From Cupriavidus pauculus (GTDB lineage Bacteria; Pseudomonadota; Gammaproteobacteria; Burkholderiales; Burkholderiaceae): DNA of 64,000 nt. The notes below the pieces were generated by a model. The model saw only the letters and a program-made list of their open reading frames with translations. It made no database searches and was not told the DNA's origin. Position 1 is the stretch's first letter. Each line of letters opens with the position of its first letter. Below are positions 37,801 to 46,958 of the stretch, in pieces. Position numbers and translations under genes: made by a program. Location of the stretch: the NCBI RefSeq assembly GCF_008801835.1, contig NZ_VZOW01000006.1:62001-126000 (forward strand), read 5' to 3'.

Positions 37801-38433
37801 ATGAAACGCCGAGCCAGCCTCACCACTTCGACACTAGCCGCCTGCCTCGCCATGCTGGCCATGGGCACGGCCACCGCCCAGATGGCGCCCGCGCCCGCCG
37901 GCCCCACGTCGCCGTTGCCCAACGTTGCGCCGCCCCGGCCGGAAGCTTTCGCCGAAGAGGATGTCGCGAGGGGCAAGGTGGTCTCCGTCGACCCGCAGAC
38001 CAAGGCGATCATTGTGCAAGGCGAGGGCGGCAACGTCGTCGAACTGGTGGGCGGCGACGAAGCCCAGAATTTCGGCAACGTAAACCCGGGCGATATCGTC
38101 ACGATCCGCCGTGAGGCCGCTGTCGTGGCGGGGCTCGAGCCGCTCGGCACCAAGGACGTGGCGATGATCGAGCAGACCGAGCGCGTCGCGCGTGCGCCCG
38201 CTGGCGGCAAACCCGGCGTGGTGCGCGAAGTCACCACTACGATCACCGCGCAAGTCACGCGCGTGGACGTCTCCCAGCGCCTGCTGACATTCTCGGGCCC
38301 GCGCGAATCGGTACGCACCGTGAAGGTCGTTGATCCCAGTATCGACCTGGCCGCAGTCAGGCCCGGCCAAATGGCCAAGATCGTGGTACGCGAAATGGTC
38401 GTCATCACGATCGAAGCACCCAAGGCAGGCTGA
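37801..38433 (+). CDS. Secreted protein of unknown function
   Basis: 210 residues. Signal peptide about 1-26 (LAACLAMLAMGTATAQ), then a Pro-rich linker. The mature part has two similar beta-rich blocks: GKVVSVDPQTKAIIVQGEGG..VVELVGG and AQVTRVDVSQRLLTFSGP...VRTVKV, each followed by a short segment ending GDIV or GQMA. This repeat resembles small periplasmic OB-like domains, but I cannot name the family. AGGA lies upstream of the ATG. It is followed 59 bases later by a SYLF lipoprotein gene in the same direction. No role can be assigned. Confidence 0.7.
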   Translation: MKRRASLTTSTLAACLAMLAMGTATAQMAPAPAGPTSPLPNVAPPRPEAFAEEDVARGKVVSVDPQTKAIIVQGEGGNVVELVGGDEAQNFGNVNPGDIVTIRREAAVVAGLEPLGTKDVAMIEQTERVARAPAGGKPGVVREVTTTITAQVTRVDVSQRLLTFSGPRESVRTVKVVDPSIDLAAVRPGQMAKIVVREMVVITIEAPKAG

Positions 38434-38492
38434 TCGCACGAATCGGAGAGCCGCCGGTCGCAGTTCCTTTCCCAATCAGAGGAGAATCCCAC

Positions 38493-39080
38493 ATGGATCG
38501 ACGTCAGTTTGTTGCCCGGGTCGCCGGGTCTGGACTGCTGGTAGCCACCGCCGGCCTGGCGGCAGGCTGCACCACGACAGGCAGCAGTTCGCCCACCGAT
38601 GTAGCGGCGAAACGCAAGGAGATCGATGCCGGCGTCGACGGCGCGCTGAACCGTCTCTATGCATCGGTGGACGGCGCGCGCGACCTGGGCAGCCGCGCAC
38701 AGGGCCTGCTGGTGTTTCCGCGCGTGCTGGCCGGTGGCCTGGTGGTGGGCGGCGAGTATGGCGACGGGGCGCTGCGCACCAAGGGCGCGACGCAAGGCTA
38801 CTATCGGACGATCGCCGCGTCGGTCGGGCTGACCGCCGGCGGCCAGTCGCGCTCGGTCGTCATCATGTTCATGACGCCCGACGCGTACAACAAATTCGTG
38901 CAGTCGAAGGGCTGGACGGCAGGCGTGGACGCGAGCGTGGCGCTGGCCAAGGTTGGCGCCAATGGCAAGGTGGACACCGTCACCGCGCAGCAGCCGGTGA
39001 TCGCTTTCGTGCAGACCAACGCCGGCCTGATGTTCGATGTCTCGCTGGACGGCTCCAAGATCAGCAAGCTGGACCTGTAG
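38493..39080 (+). CDS. SYLF-domain (YSC84-like) lipoprotein
   Basis: 195 residues, preceded by a strong AGAGGAGAA ribosome site. A twin-arginine-like start (MDRRQFVARVAGSG) leads into a lipobox GLAAGC, so a lipoprotein is likely. The SYLF core follows: RLYASVDGARDLGSRAQGLL, VFPRVLAGGLVVGGEYGDGAL, then YYRTIAASVGLTAGGQSRSVVIMFM. The domain binds phosphoinositides in eukaryotes; in bacteria it is found on envelope lipoproteins of unknown function. A strong terminator follows the gene. Confidence 0.88.
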   Translation: MDRRQFVARVAGSGLLVATAGLAAGCTTTGSSSPTDVAAKRKEIDAGVDGALNRLYASVDGARDLGSRAQGLLVFPRVLAGGLVVGGEYGDGALRTKGATQGYYRTIAASVGLTAGGQSRSVVIMFMTPDAYNKFVQSKGWTAGVDASVALAKVGANGKVDTVTAQQPVIAFVQTNAGLMFDVSLDGSKISKLDL

Positions 39081-39113
39081 CCGCACCAACCCTCTCCGGG
39101 TTGCAAATGGATC

Positions 39114-39143
39114 GCTCCCCGCTTCGGCCGGGAGCTTTTTTTT
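39114..39143 (+). terminator. Rho-independent terminator after the SYLF lipoprotein
   Basis: Stem GCTCCC/GGGAGC with an inner GC pair closing a TTCG tetraloop and one C-C mismatch, directly followed by eight T residues (39136-39143). A textbook intrinsic terminator 34 bases after the stop. Confidence 0.9.
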
Positions 39144-39205
39144 GCGCCGGTGCGGGCGCGGCTTCGCTGGCATAATCGCGCCAATCCCGCGCCCCGGACG
39201 TCACC

Positions 39206-39943
39206 ATGCACGAACCCATCGCCGCCTCCGCCCCCGCCGCAGCACACAGCGGACGCGTGTACCGCTATTACGATCTCGTGATGGTGGCCTTCGTCACGGT
39301 ATTGCTGTGCTCGAACCTGATCGGGGCGGCCAAGGCGGCGCAGGTTACGCTGCCGTGGATCGGGCCCGTCACGTTCGGCGCCGGCGTGCTGTTCTTTCCG
39401 GTTTCCTACATCTTTGGCGACGTGCTGACCGAGGTCTACGGCTATGGCCGCGACCGCCGCGTGGTGTGGGCGGGTTTCGCGGCGCTGGCGTTTGCCACGT
39501 TCATGGCGTTCGTGGTGCTGCGCATGCCGGTGGCGCCGTTCATGATCGACTATCAGAAAAGCCTGGAAGACGTATTCGGCAATACCTGGCGCATCGCACT
39601 GGGGTCGCTGATCGCGTTCTGCTGCGGCAGCTTCACCAACAGCTACACGCTGGCCAAGATGAAGCTGTGGACCAACGGCCGCTGGCTGTGGACGCGCACC
39701 ATCGGCTCGACACTGGCCGGCGAGCTCGTCGACTCGTCGCTGTTCTACGTGATTGCGTTCTACGGCATCTGGCCGCTGGAAAAAGTCATCCAGGTCGCCA
39801 TTGCCCAATACGTACTGAAGACCGGCTGGGAGATCGTGATGACGCCCGTGACCTACAAGGTGGTGGGCTTTCTGAAGCGCGCCGAACGCGAGGACTGGTA
39901 TGACCGGAACACCAATTTCACGCCGTTCCGGTTGAAAGTCTAA
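39206..39943 (+). CDS. yhhQ: Queuosine precursor transporter (YhhQ/VUT family)
   Basis: 245 residues with about six membrane segments. The family imports preQ0/preQ1 for queuosine synthesis. Signature stretches: CSNLIGAAKAA, FPVSYIFGDVLTEVYGY, IALGSLIAFCCGSFTNSY and GELVDSSLFYVIAFYG. Acidic and aromatic residues in the membrane segments are conserved in the family. It stands alone between a terminator upstream and a convergent phosphatase gene downstream. Inner membrane. Confidence 0.92.
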   Translation: MHEPIAASAPAAAHSGRVYRYYDLVMVAFVTVLLCSNLIGAAKAAQVTLPWIGPVTFGAGVLFFPVSYIFGDVLTEVYGYGRDRRVVWAGFAALAFATFMAFVVLRMPVAPFMIDYQKSLEDVFGNTWRIALGSLIAFCCGSFTNSYTLAKMKLWTNGRWLWTRTIGSTLAGELVDSSLFYVIAFYGIWPLEKVIQVAIAQYVLKTGWEIVMTPVTYKVVGFLKRAEREDWYDRNTNFTPFRLKV

Positions 39944-39952
39944 GTCGGCGAT

Positions 39953-40627
39953 TCAGGGAACGCGGCGGTCCACCTCATCGAGCGTCAGCGCCTCCAGATG
40001 GCTCACGTCGGCCCATTGCAGCATCGTCAGATTGACGCTGTCGCAGCGCAGCCGGTTGACGCTGGCGTTGAGCAGCTCGTGCTCGCGCGGGGCTTCGAGC
40101 GTCATGCCCGTCGCCTCGCGATACAGGCAATCGAGCACGCCGCCGTGGGCGACCAGCGCGATCCGTTCGCCCGGATGACGCCGCGATAACGACAGCGCCA
40201 CTTCGACCGCACGCTCATGGAATTCGCGCAGCGATTCGCCTCCAGGCGGCGCGTAATCGGGAATGCGCGCCTGCCAGCGCGCGAAATCCTCGGGACGCTG
40301 TTGCGCCACCTCGGCGTACGTCATGCCTTCGAGATCGCCATAGCAACGCTCGCGCAGGCGCGGCTCCGCACGCGCATTCAAGCCCAACGCCTGCGCCAGC
40401 GGCGCGGCGGTCTGCGCGGCGCGGCTCAGGTCGCTGGTGTACACCGCGTCGATCGGCTCGCCCGCCAGCGCCTCGGCCAACGCGCGCGCCTGCGCGTGGC
40501 CCGCTTCGTTGAGCGGTATGTCGAGCTGGCCCTGCAGCCGCCGCTCGCGATTCCAGGCTGTCTCGCCGTGACGAATCACGATCAGATGGGTGTAGGCCAG
40601 CGATTGCGGGCCAGTGCTTTGCAACAT
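39953..40627 (-). CDS. Histidine phosphatase family protein (phosphoglycerate-mutase-like)
   Basis: 224 residues. The catalytic RHG motif is in LIVIRHGETAWNRERRLQG. A second catalytic His is in VAHGGVLDCLYREA, and the acid is in the RERCYGDLEGMTYAEV region. These fit the branch-1 histidine phosphatases (GpmB/CobC/PhoE-like). Substrate cannot be decided by sequence alone. It is the last gene of the minus-strand run tyrS-dtd-YbhB-phosphatase, 52 bases after the YbhB gene. Confidence 0.88.
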   Translation of the reverse strand: MLQSTGPQSLAYTHLIVIRHGETAWNRERRLQGQLDIPLNEAGHAQARALAEALAGEPIDAVYTSDLSRAAQTAAPLAQALGLNARAEPRLRERCYGDLEGMTYAEVAQQRPEDFARWQARIPDYAPPGGESLREFHERAVEVALSLSRRHPGERIALVAHGGVLDCLYREATGMTLEAPREHELLNASVNRLRCDSVNLTMLQWADVSHLEALTLDEVDRRVP

Positions 40628-40679
40628 GCCGATTCCTTGGGGGCTGCGGATAGGCGTTTTGTAAAACGATTTAGAACGA

Positions 40680-41327
40680 TTACTTCACGAGCCGCGGGTT
40701 GAGCGTGTAGGTGCCGGTGATGCTGGCTTCGGCGAGAACGTGGCCCTGGATCGCGGCGCGCACCTCGGCGCCCGTGAACTTGCCTTCCACCGGCACGCGT
40801 TCGATATCGAGCGCGTACACCGTGAAGACATAGTGGTGAACGATCGAATCGTTCCACGGCGGGCACGGGCCGTCGTAGCCGAAGTAGTCGCCCTTCATGT
40901 CGGCGTCGCCGGCAAACCATCCGGTGTAGTCGTTCAGGCCGTGGCGCAGGCCGCCAGCCGTGGCCGTGCCCACCAGCGCCTCGGGCCCGGGCTTGCCGCG
41001 CGCGATCACGCCGTCGCTGTGCGAGGCCGCCGAGATGCTGTTCAGCCCCGGCGGAATGTCGATCAGCACCCAATGGAAGAAGTCCACGCGCGGCAGCGAC
41101 GCGGGCACTTCGCGGCCCTCCTGGTTCACGTCGTCGCCCTTGCTGGGCACGTCACGGTCGTGACAGATCAGCACAAACGAGCGCGTGGCCGGCGGAAAAT
41201 CGTCCCAGTGCAGGTCCGGGTTGCGATTGCTCGACAGCGTCACGTGGTTGGCCGCATCGGGCACACAGAACGCAAATTCGCCGGGAATCGGCGCGTTGTC
41301 GGCAAATGCCTTGCTCCAGAGTTTCAT
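40680..41327 (-). CDS. YbhB/YbcL (PEBP-like) family protein
   Basis: 215 residues from ATG at 41327, with AAGGAG just upstream. Phosphatidylethanolamine-binding-protein fold, cytoplasmic (no signal peptide). Family motifs: NPDLHWDDFPPATRSFVLICHDRDVP, VDFFHWVLIDIPP, then GYDGPCPPWNDSIVHHYVFTVYALD. Bacterial members have no established biochemical role. It lies 35 bases after dtd and is probably co-transcribed with it. Confidence 0.88.
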   Translation of the reverse strand: MKLWSKAFADNAPIPGEFAFCVPDAANHVTLSSNRNPDLHWDDFPPATRSFVLICHDRDVPSKGDDVNQEGREVPASLPRVDFFHWVLIDIPPGLNSISAASHSDGVIARGKPGPEALVGTATAGGLRHGLNDYTGWFAGDADMKGDYFGYDGPCPPWNDSIVHHYVFTVYALDIERVPVEGKFTGAEVRAAIQGHVLAEASITGTYTLNPRLVK

Positions 41328-41362
41328 GAGGATCTCCTTGGCTTGGATTTCGACTTGCGATG

Positions 41363-41833
41363 TCACGCGGTACCGGCTGGCGGTACGCGCAGCCAGAACG
41401 TCACGGGGCCATCGTTGGTCAGGCTGACCTGCATCATCGCGCCGAATTCGCCGGTCTGCACCAGCGGATGCGTGGCGCGCGCGCGGGTCACGAAGTAATC
41501 GTAAAGACGGCGCCCGTCTTCGGGCGACGCCGCAGGCGTGAAGCTGGGACGGGTGCCGCTGTTGGTGTCGGCTGCCAGTGTGAACTGCGAAACCACCAAC
41601 AAGCCGCCTGCCGTGCCGTGACCGTCGATATTCTGCACGGGCAGGTTCATCTTGCCTTCGGCATCGGAAAAGACACGGTACGACAGCAGCTTGGCCAGCA
41701 GCCGATCGGCCTGTGCTTCGGCGTCGCCGCGCTCGGCGCAAACCAGCGCCAGCAAACCCGCGCCGATTTCGCCGGTGGTGCGGCCTTCCACGGTGACGCG
41801 CGCCTGCGAGACACGCTGAATCAGTGCGATCAT
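41363..41833 (-). CDS. dtd: D-aminoacyl-tRNA deacylase
   Basis: 156 residues. Hydrolyses D-aminoacyl-tRNAs (notably D-Tyr) and mischarged Gly-tRNA-Ala. The family motifs are [11 protein letters not shown] (SQFTL) and a late [18 protein letters not shown]. The usual cis Gly-Pro NxGP motif appears as NDGPVTF. It lies 10 bases after tyrS, which is functionally apt because D-Tyr-tRNA-Tyr is the classic substrate. Confidence 0.95.
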   Translation of the reverse strand: MIALIQRVSQARVTVEGRTTGEIGAGLLALVCAERGDAEAQADRLLAKLLSYRVFSDAEGKMNLPVQNIDGHGTAGGLLVVSQFTLAADTNSGTRPSFTPAASPEDGRRLYDYFVTRARATHPLVQTGEFGAMMQVSLTNDGPVTFWLRVPPAGTA

Positions 41834-41843
41834 GGCGCCGGTA

Positions 41844-43085
41844 TCAGCGCAGCGTCACGCGCGCAAAGCGGCGCTTGCCGACCTGAACTACATAGGTGCC
41901 GGCGGCCACCTTGGTGGCCTTGTCGGCCACCACGGCACCATCGATCTTGACACCGCCCTGCTCGATATTGCGGTTGGCCTCCGACGTGGACGGCACGAGG
42001 TTGGCCTGCTTGAGCAGTTGCGCGATGCCCATCGGCGCGCCTTCGAGGCTCACCGCGGGAATGTCGTCGGGCACGCCGCCGCGCGCGCGGTGGTTGAATG
42101 CCTCGAGCGCGGCTTCGGCTGCGGCCTGGCTGTGGAAGCGCGTGACGATTTCCTGCGCCAGCGCCACCTTGCAGTCGCGCGGATTGCGGCCCAGCGCCAC
42201 TTCTTCCTTCATCAGGTCGATCTCGCTCATCGGCCGGAACGACAGCAGCGTGAAGTACTGCCACATCAGGTCGTCCGAGATGCTCATCAGCTTGCCGAAC
42301 ATGTCGTTCGGGGCCTCGGTCACGCCGATGTAGTTGTTCTTGGACTTCGACATCTTCTCGACGCCGTCCAGCCCCACCAGCAGCGGCATGGTCAAGATGC
42401 ACTGCGATTCCTGGCCGTATTCCTTTTGCAGCTCGCGTCCCACCAGCAGATTGAACTTCTGGTCGGTGCCGCCGAGTTCCAGATCGGACTGCAGCGCCAC
42501 GGAATCGTAGCCCTGCATCAACGGATAAAGGAACTCATGGACCGAAATGGGAATCCCAGACCGGAACCGTTTGGTGAAGTCGTCCCGCTCCATCATGCGG
42601 GCCACGGTGTACTTCGCGGCCAGCTGGATCATGCCGCGCGCGCCCAGCGGATCGCACCACTCGCTGTTGTAGCGGATTTCGGTCCTGGCCGGATCGAGCA
42701 CCAGGCTCGCCTGCTTGTAATACGTCTGCGCGTTGGCTTCGATCTGTTCGCGAGTCAGCGGAGGTCGCGTGGAATTGCGCCCCGATGGATCGCCGATCGT
42801 CGAGGTGAAGTCGCCGATCAGAAAGATCACCTGGTGGCCCAGGTCCTGCAACTGGCGCAGCTTGTTCAACACCACGGTGTGACCGAGGTGGATGTCCGGC
42901 GCGGTGGGATCGAGCCCGAGCTTGATGCGAAGCGGCACGCCCGTCGCTTCGCTGCGTGCGAGCTTTTGCAGCCACTCGGATTCGACCAGGAGTTCGTCGC
43001 AGCCGCGCTTGGTGATCTCCAATGCGCGCATCACCGACGGCGTAAGTGGATATTTGGCCGCGGCGGCCGGGGACACTTCAGTCAT
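41844..43085 (-). CDS. tyrS: Tyrosyl-tRNA synthetase
   Basis: 413 residues. Class I synthetase. The HIGH motif reads [13 protein letters not shown] near residue 64 and the KMSKS motif is [12 protein letters not shown]-terminal S4 RNA-binding domain (about 345-413; [10 protein letters not shown]) is present. The long HIGH-to-KMSKS spacing and overall length match the TyrRS type common in betaproteobacteria. First gene of tyrS-dtd-YbhB-phosphatase; divergent from the M23 peptidase gene. Confidence 0.97.
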   Translation of the reverse strand: MTEVSPAAAAKYPLTPSVMRALEITKRGCDELLVESEWLQKLARSEATGVPLRIKLGLDPTAPDIHLGHTVVLNKLRQLQDLGHQVIFLIGDFTSTIGDPSGRNSTRPPLTREQIEANAQTYYKQASLVLDPARTEIRYNSEWCDPLGARGMIQLAAKYTVARMMERDDFTKRFRSGIPISVHEFLYPLMQGYDSVALQSDLELGGTDQKFNLLVGRELQKEYGQESQCILTMPLLVGLDGVEKMSKSKNNYIGVTEAPNDMFGKLMSISDDLMWQYFTLLSFRPMSEIDLMKEEVALGRNPRDCKVALAQEIVTRFHSQAAAEAALEAFNHRARGGVPDDIPAVSLEGAPMGIAQLLKQANLVPSTSEANRNIEQGGVKIDGAVVADKATKVAAGTYVVQVGKRRFARVTLR

Positions 43086-43139
43086 GACGTAAGTCTTTGA
43101 AATCTATAGGGAAACCACGACGGACGGCCAGCATGGTTC

Positions 43140-43148
43140 TGGTATAAT
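43140..43148 (+). promoter_or_regulatory. Extended -10 promoter for the M23 peptidase gene
   Basis: TGGTATAAT is a consensus extended -10 (TGn plus TATAAT at 43143-43148) in the tyrS/M23 divergent gap. It leaves an untranslated leader of roughly 145 bases before the ATG at 43301. The -35 region is poor, as is common for extended -10 promoters. No gene is seen in the leader. Confidence 0.6.
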
Positions 43149-43300
43149 CCGCGCTTTGCGCCAGACGGGTCATCCGTCGGCCCAACCGCCTTGCAGGCGG
43201 AAACATAGAACGCCCGCGCCGCACCTCGGGGGAGGAAGGCAGACGAGAAATATCGTCGCGGCAGCGGCCCTGGCAATACAGAAAGCTTGAATTCTACGTG

Positions 43301-44695
43301 ATGTGGTCTAGTCTCCGCGAAGTTTTCGCGCGCGAGCTGGTGGTCCTTGTTGACCCTACGAATCCCCAGCATGCCCGCCGCCGCAAGCAGTTGACCGTCG
43401 CCGTCGGCACGGTCTTCACGCTCGGCATGGCCGCCGCGATGGGCGTTGCCCCCCGCAACGCCTTCGATGATCCACTTGCGCCGCGCGTGCTTCAGCCGCT
43501 GCGCATGCCCGACGTTCGCGAGCAGCTCGACAAGCTCGCCGAATCGGAAGACGGCAGCGTGTACGTGCGCGAGGAACGCATGCAGCGTGGCGACACCATC
43601 GCGGCGCTGTTGCGCCGTCTCGGCATCGACGATCCGGACGCCCAGGCGTTCATCGTCAAGAACCCCACCGCGCGCGGCCTGTTCAACCTGAATCCCGGCC
43701 AGAGCGTGCAGGCCGAGATCGACGAGCGCAACCTGCTGGTGTCGCTGCAAGCCAATCTCGGCGGCGACGCGGGCGCATCGCGCGAGCTGGTGATCGAGCG
43801 CGTGGCGCCAAAGAAGGACGGCGACGACTATACGTACCGCGCCCGCGTGGCGACGGTCGACAACGATCTGCACTACGAAATGGCGTCCGGCGCGATCGAG
43901 GCCAATGGCTTCTTCAAGTCGATGGACGCGGCCAGCGTGCCCGACGAAGTGGTCAGCCAGATGATCTCGATCTTTTCGGGCGTCATTGATTTTCATCACG
44001 ACATCGCGCGCGGCGATCGCTTCCGCATCGTCTATGAGGCCGGCTTCCGCGACGGCGCATTCGTGCGCAATGGCCGCGTGGTGGCCGTCGAACTGATCAA
44101 TCGCAACACGCTTTACCAGGCGCTCTGGTACGCCCCGAACGACGGCGAGCCTGGCGCGTATTACACCTTCGACGGCCGCAGCATGAAGCGCCCGTTCCTG
44201 CGTTCGCCGGTGGAATTTTCGCGCGTGTCGTCGGGCTTTGGCGGTCGCGACCATCCGCTCCATCACAAGTGGGCGCAGCACAAGGGCGTGGATTTCGCCG
44301 CGCCGCAAGGCACCAAGGTATTTGCGTCGGGCGAGGGCGTGGTCGATTTCGTCGGCCAGCAGAACGGCTACGGCAACATCATCGTGCTGCAACACGCGGG
44401 CGGTTATTCCACCTACTACGCGCACTTGTCCGGTTTTGCCGGCATCCGCGAAGGCCAGCACATCAGCCAGGGCCAGGTGATCGGCTATGTGGGGTCGACG
44501 GGCTGGGCCACCGGGCCGCATCTGCATTACGAATTCCGCTACAACGATGTCCCCCAGAATCCGCTGACTACGACGCTGATGGAAGCGCCCACCTTGACCG
44601 GCAAGTCGCGCGCGGATTTCCTGACCTATTCGAGCGCCATGCTGAGCCGCATCAACATGCTGCGCACCTATAACGTGCTGACCGCCAGCAACTGA
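43301..44695 (+). CDS. M23-family murein endopeptidase, membrane-anchored
   Basis: 464 residues from ATG at 43301 (a GTG immediately before it would add one residue). An N-terminal membrane segment lies at about 30-50 (LTVAVGTVFTLGMAAAMGVA). The middle (about 85-170) resembles an OapA/LysM-like region (RMQRGDTIAALLRRLGI). The C-terminal LytM domain has the zinc ligands HHKWAQHKGVDFAAP (His, Asp) and GPHLHYEF (His). It is MepM-like: cleavage of peptidoglycan cross-links for wall growth is inferred. It is followed 4 bases later by anmK, linking wall cleavage and recycling. Confidence 0.92.
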   Translation: MWSSLREVFARELVVLVDPTNPQHARRRKQLTVAVGTVFTLGMAAAMGVAPRNAFDDPLAPRVLQPLRMPDVREQLDKLAESEDGSVYVREERMQRGDTIAALLRRLGIDDPDAQAFIVKNPTARGLFNLNPGQSVQAEIDERNLLVSLQANLGGDAGASRELVIERVAPKKDGDDYTYRARVATVDNDLHYEMASGAIEANGFFKSMDAASVPDEVVSQMISIFSGVIDFHHDIARGDRFRIVYEAGFRDGAFVRNGRVVAVELINRNTLYQALWYAPNDGEPGAYYTFDGRSMKRPFLRSPVEFSRVSSGFGGRDHPLHHKWAQHKGVDFAAPQGTKVFASGEGVVDFVGQQNGYGNIIVLQHAGGYSTYYAHLSGFAGIREGQHISQGQVIGYVGSTGWATGPHLHYEFRYNDVPQNPLTTTLMEAPTLTGKSRADFLTYSSAMLSRINMLRTYNVLTASN

Positions 44696-44699
44696 GCCC

Positions 44700-45854
44700 A
44701 TGCCCCCTTCCACGGCGCCCATAGACTGTTCCGACGACTGCTATATCGGCCTGATGTCCGGCACCAGCATGGACGGCGTGGACGGCGTGCTGGTGGATTT
44801 TTCCGGCCCGCAGCCGGTGGTCCGGGCGGCCGCGCACGTGCCGTTTCCCGACGCACTGCGCGAGGCGTTCGGCGCTTTGCAGCAGCCGGGCGATGACGAG
44901 ATTCACCGCGAGGCGCTGGCCGCAAACGGCCTGGCCCGCGTGTATGCGGAGTGCGTTGCGGAATTGTTGCGCGCGTCCGGCACGGATGCCGCCCAGGTTG
45001 CCGCGATCGGCGCGCATGGCCAAACGATCCGCCACCGGCCGCGCCAGTATGACGGCATCGGCTATACGCGCCAGACCCAGCATCCGGCGCTGCTGGCCGA
45101 ACTTGCCGGCATCGACGTGGCGGCCGACTTTCGCAGCCGCGACATCGCGGCCGGGGGACAAGGCGCGCCGTTGGTGCCCGACGTCCATCTCGCGCTGTTC
45201 GGCGTGCGTGACGAGACGCGCGTGGTTTGCAATATCGGCGGCATTTCCAATATCAGCGTTCTTCCGGCCGCCAGGACGGGAAAGCCGGTCCTCGGCTTCG
45301 ACTGCGGTCCGGGCAATGCGCTGATGGACGACTGGATCCAGCGTCATCAAGGCGTGCCGTACGACGATCGCGGCCAGTGCGCGGCGTCCGGCATCGTCGA
45401 TGCGCAGTTGCTATCGAGATTGCTGGCCGATCCCTATTTCCAGATGCCGCCGCCGAAGAGCACCGGGCGGGACCTGTTCCATCCGGGTTGGCTGCAGCGC
45501 ATCCTGGACAGCCTGGGCGACCAGCAACCGTCGTGGCAAGACGTACTCGCGACGCTGGCGAGGCTCACTGCCACGGCCATCGCGGACGATATCCTAAAGT
45601 ACGCCGCCGATGCGGCGCGGCTGATCGTATGCGGCGGGGGCGCCCGAAATGACCATCTCATGGCCACGCTGCGCGACATGCTGCCGGGTGTCGAGGTGCA
45701 GGCCAGCGACGACTTTGGCGTCCCGGTGTCGCAGGTGGAAGCCATTGCCTTCGCATGGCTGGCTCGTCAATGCGTGCGGCGCGCCCCCGGAAACGTTACG
45801 GCCGTGACCGGCGCAAAAGGGCCGCGCGTACTGGGCGCGATCTACCCGCGCTGA
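44700..45854 (+). CDS. anmK: Anhydro-N-acetylmuramic acid kinase
   Basis: 384 residues. Hydrolyses and phosphorylates 1,6-anhydro-MurNAc to MurNAc-6-phosphate during murein recycling. Motifs: GLMSGTSMDGVDGVLVDF at the N-terminus, AIGAHGQTIRHRP, VCNIGGISNISVLP, FDCGPGNALMDDW and the ATP-site VCGGGARNDHL. Full length. It starts 4 bases after the M23 endopeptidase gene and is followed by a bidirectional terminator. The window also encodes AmgK and MurU of the same recycling route. Confidence 0.96.
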   Translation: MPPSTAPIDCSDDCYIGLMSGTSMDGVDGVLVDFSGPQPVVRAAAHVPFPDALREAFGALQQPGDDEIHREALAANGLARVYAECVAELLRASGTDAAQVAAIGAHGQTIRHRPRQYDGIGYTRQTQHPALLAELAGIDVAADFRSRDIAAGGQGAPLVPDVHLALFGVRDETRVVCNIGGISNISVLPAARTGKPVLGFDCGPGNALMDDWIQRHQGVPYDDRGQCAASGIVDAQLLSRLLADPYFQMPPPKSTGRDLFHPGWLQRILDSLGDQQPSWQDVLATLARLTATAIADDILKYAADAARLIVCGGGARNDHLMATLRDMLPGVEVQASDDFGVPVSQVEAIAFAWLARQCVRRAPGNVTAVTGAKGPRVLGAIYPR

Positions 45855-45870
45855 CGCGCGCGGTCGAAAT

Positions 45871-45900
45871 AAAAAAGCGCACCGAGGTGCGCTTTTTCTT
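45871..45900. terminator. Bidirectional terminator between anmK and erpA
   Basis: The 12-base arms AAAAAGCGCACC and GGTGCGCTTTTT form a near-perfect stem with A/T flanks on both sides, so it can end anmK (plus) and the erpA transcript (minus). It lies 17 bases after the anmK stop. Confidence 0.9.
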
Positions 45901-45918
45901 TGCGGTAAAAGCTGTCGA

Positions 45919-46287
45919 TCAGACCGAGAAAGACGAGCCGCAACCGCAGGTGGTCGATGCGTTCGGATTCTTGATCACGAACTGCGCACCGTTGATGTCT
46001 TCCTTATAGTCGATCTCGGCGCCGACCAGATATTGGTAGCTCATCGAGTCGATCAGCAACGTCACGCCGTTTTTGACCATCGAGGTGTCGTCTTCGTTGA
46101 CGTCTTCATCGAATGTGAAGCCGTACTGGAAGCCGGAGCAACCGCCGCCCTGCACGAACACGCGCAGCTTCAGCTCGGCATTGCCCTCTTCCTCGATCAA
46201 CTGCTTGACCTTGTCGGCTGCGCTGTCGGTAAAGACGAACGGTGCCGGCACGTCCTCGGTAACGGGTGCCTCAGCGACTGCGTTCAT
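45919..46287 (-). CDS. erpA: Iron-sulfur cluster insertion protein ErpA
   Basis: 122 residues. A-type carrier delivering Fe-S clusters to apoproteins such as IspG. The three cluster cysteines are C50 ([11 protein letters not shown]), C114 and C116 (TTCGCGSSF), the pattern of the family. The region [16 protein letters not shown] is also typical. The usual C-terminal ending FSV/FSI is present. It is downstream of a bactofilin gene on the same strand (70-base gap). Confidence 0.95.
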   Translation of the reverse strand: MNAVAEAPVTEDVPAPFVFTDSAADKVKQLIEEEGNAELKLRVFVQGGGCSGFQYGFTFDEDVNEDDTSMVKNGVTLLIDSMSYQYLVGAEIDYKEDINGAQFVIKNPNASTTCGCGSSFSV

Positions 46288-46357
46288 GGGGATTCTCCTG
46301 GTTAGATACGCCCGTATTCTAAGCGCTACTCAAAAATCGTGCCGAAACCCTTTGTTT

Positions 46358-46939
46358 TCAAGGGGCTCTGGATGAGCGAAAGCGACGCAACGATTGCACG
46401 CCGGCGCCTTGGGGCTTCCGTTCGGCGTCTTCGACAACGTCGGCGTCCTCTGCTTCCGCTGCATCCGCCGGGTCTTCGGCCTTTTCGGCGGTTTCGACCT
46501 TTTCCGGCGGAGAAGCGTGCCCGCTGTCCGTGACGTCGTGGGCTTCGGCGGCGGGCACATGATTAGGCAACGCTCGCACTTCGCCCTGGATGAGCGGAAC
46601 CAGTCGCCCCTCGACAATCGCGCCCTGGTGCATCTCGAGCGCGGCGTAGCGGACTTCACCGTAGACGCGCGCGTGCGGCTGCAGTTCCAGCAGCTCATTC
46701 GCATGTACCGGACCCGTCACCGTGCCGTTGAGAATCAGGTGGTCGACGCGGATTTCGCCCTCCACGACACCCTTTTCGCTAATCACTAGCATGCTGGACT
46801 TGCCCGTCTCGGCGGTCACATTACCGCGCACCCGCCCGTCCAGCCGCAATCCCCCGGAAAATGTCACATCGCCTTCGACGGCGGCGGAATGGCCGATCAA
46901 TGTATCGATGGACAAGCCTTTCTTCTTCGAAAACAGCAT
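46358..46939 (-). CDS. Bactofilin (polymer-forming cytoskeletal protein)
   Basis: 193 residues from ATG at 46939, with AAAGGAG upstream. The bactofilin core spans about 15-125: right-handed beta-helix turns rich in Gly and Val (DTLIGHSAAVEGDVTFSGGL, VRGNVTAE, GVVEGEIRV, ARVYGEVRY). The C-terminal 65 residues are acidic and Ala-rich (EKAEDPADAAEAEDAD), probably disordered. Bactofilins self-assemble without nucleotide and often position cell-wall enzymes, and an M23 endopeptidase gene lies close by. The link is suggestive only. Confidence 0.9.
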   Translation of the reverse strand: MLFSKKKGLSIDTLIGHSAAVEGDVTFSGGLRLDGRVRGNVTAETGKSSMLVISEKGVVEGEIRVDHLILNGTVTGPVHANELLELQPHARVYGEVRYAALEMHQGAIVEGRLVPLIQGEVRALPNHVPAAEAHDVTDSGHASPPEKVETAEKAEDPADAAEAEDADVVEDAERKPQGAGVQSLRRFRSSRAP

Positions 46940-46958
46940 GTTTTTCTCCTTTGACGCG